Origin: Chitinophagaceae bacterium IBVUCB2
Lineage (GTDB): Bacteria; Bacteroidota; Bacteroidia; Chitinophagales; Chitinophagaceae
Direction of reading: 5' to 3'
Length of the DNA stretch: 64,000 nucleotides
Assembly: GCA_002127295.1 (NCBI GenBank)
Contig: NFUV01000001.1
Location: forward strand, 434,001 to 498,000
Each line of letters begins with the position of its first letter. Positions within the stretch are counted from its first letter, which is position 1. Below the pieces are notes generated by a model. It had not been told where the DNA came from and made no database searches. It saw nothing but the letters and a program-made list of their open reading frames with translations. The position numbers and the translations under genes are program-made. Shown here in pieces: positions 63,188 to 64,000 of this stretch.

Positions 63188-64000
63188 TTATTTATTTTCT
63201 AAATTAAACAAGCTGTCTACAAACTCATGCTTATCGAAGACAAGCAGATCTTCCATTTTTTCACCCACCCCGATAAACTTCACCGGTATATTAAATTGAT
63301 TAGCGATGGCAAGTACCACACCACCTTTGGCAGTACCATCCAGCTTGGTTATGGCTAATGCTGAGACATCGGTAGTGGCCGTAAAATGCTTTGCTTGTTC
63401 TAATGCATTCTGACCGGTTGAGCCATCTAATACCAAAAGAACTTCATGAGGTGCATCAGGTATTGTCTTCTGAATCACTCTTTTAATTTTACCTAATTCA
63501 TCCATTAAATGAGCTTTATTATGTAAACGGCCCGCTGTATCGATCAATACTACATCGCTTTGTTTTGCAACAGCGCTTTGTACTGTATCAAAAGCAACAG
63601 CAGCCGGATCGCTTCCCATATCCTGCTTTACAATCGGAACCCCTACTCTTTCGCTCCAGATTGTAAGCTGATCTACTGCAGCAGCCCTAAAAGTATCGGC
63701 AGCACCCAGTAAAACACTCTTACCAGCCTTCTTAAAATTGTAAGCCAGCTTACCTATTGTAGTAGTTTTTCCAACACCGTTTACACCAACTACTAAAATT
63801 ATATAAGGCTTTGTCGGCAATTCTGTATCAAAAGCATAACTGTTTGATTCAGGAGCATCTACCAGCATTGATTCAATTTCTTCCTGTAGCATTTTATTGA
63901 GCTCAGATGAACCCATATACTTGTCTTTTGCTACTCTCTTTTCTATCCGCTCAATTATTTTTACAGTTGTTTCAATTCCCACATCTGCCCCAACCAATGC
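63188..64000 (-). CDS. ftsY: Signal recognition particle receptor FtsY, N-terminus cut by window
   Basis: The C-terminal 270 or so residues of the SRP-type GTPase that docks signal recognition particle with the Sec translocon. It has the N-domain helices (from GADVGIETT), the P-loop GVNGVGKTTTIGKLA, the DTFRAAAVDQL insertion segment, the G3 motif DTAGRLHN, the G4 TKLDGTAKGG and the closing GVGEKMEDLLVFD. The reading frame is open to the window edge and begins upstream of base 64000 on the minus strand. It is followed by rimO. Confidence 0.95.
   Translation of the reverse strand, partial: ALVGADVGIETTVKIIERIEKRVAKDKYMGSSELNKMLQEEIESMLVDAPESNSYAFDTELPTKPYIILVVGVNGVGKTTTIGKLAYNFKKAGKSVLLGAADTFRAAAVDQLTIWSERVGVPIVKQDMGSDPAAVAFDTVQSAVAKQSDVVLIDTAGRLHNKAHLMDELGKIKRVIQKTIPDAPHEVLLVLDGSTGQNALEQAKHFTATTDVSALAITKLDGTAKGGVVLAIANQFNIPVKFIGVGEKMEDLLVFDKHEFVDSLFNLENK

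Overview
The window looks like chromosomal DNA from a member of the Bacteroidota, most probably close to the Chitinophagaceae. I infer this from AT-rich DNA, promoters with the Bacteroidota -7 element TAnnTTTG, a very large secreted protease ending in a type IX secretion (T9SS) sorting domain, bacillithiol genes, a DUF4294 protein, many Sec or lipoprotein signals ending in AQ or C, and characteristic fusion proteins. Genes are densely packed, and no coding-free gap exceeds about 260 bp. I found no rRNA, tRNA, CRISPR array, phage or intact insertion sequence.

Layout. Bases 1-6.5 kb: end of a secreted hypothetical gene, an acyl-CoA dehydrogenase, the cytochrome c maturation pair ccmE-ccmF, a DUF4294 protein and bshB1. 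6.5-12.6 kb: a lipid desaturase with a strong terminator, then a ureohydrolase, membrane protein, radical SAM protein and EamA transporter string, then a TonB-like protein. 12.7-22 kb: folC; a five-gene minus-strand run fbp, ABC ATPase, FKBP, DinB/YfiT and NUDIX; aspartate kinase; an L,D-transpeptidase fused to a TonB-C-like domain; hppD; a lipoprotein. 22-30.6 kb: purK and purE flanking an RND efflux operon. 30.7-34.7 kb: a caspase-TPR-beta-barrel protein and bshC.

34.7-54.3 kb is the most interesting part. One minus-strand operon encodes 4-hydroxyproline 2-epimerase, a Gfo/Idh oxidoreductase, two exported GH127/GH146-type beta-L-arabinofuranosidases, a DadA-like D-hydroxyproline dehydrogenase and an SMP-30-like protein. 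A second minus-strand operon encodes a DapA-family deaminase, 2-oxoglutarate semialdehyde dehydrogenase and a PhnA-domain protein. Next to it, in the opposite direction, lies a 1463-residue T9SS subtilisin. Together they make a complete trans-4-hydroxy-L-proline to 2-oxoglutarate pathway joined to enzymes that would remove the beta-L-arabinofuranosides carried by plant hydroxyproline-rich glycoproteins (extensins). I propose that this is an extensin or Hyp-arabinoside utilisation locus. The individual families are known. The linkage, the possible convergence of both the arabinose and hydroxyproline halves on 2-oxoglutarate semialdehyde, and the protease are inference.

54.3-64 kb: a membrane class III nucleotide cyclase overlapping ppk1 tail to tail, a group of stress or metal-type membrane genes (including an MbfA-like ferritin-VIT1 fusion), a TetR regulator with two matching operators controlling itself and a thioesterase, a secreted hypothetical protein, rimO, and the 3' part of ftsY running off the window.
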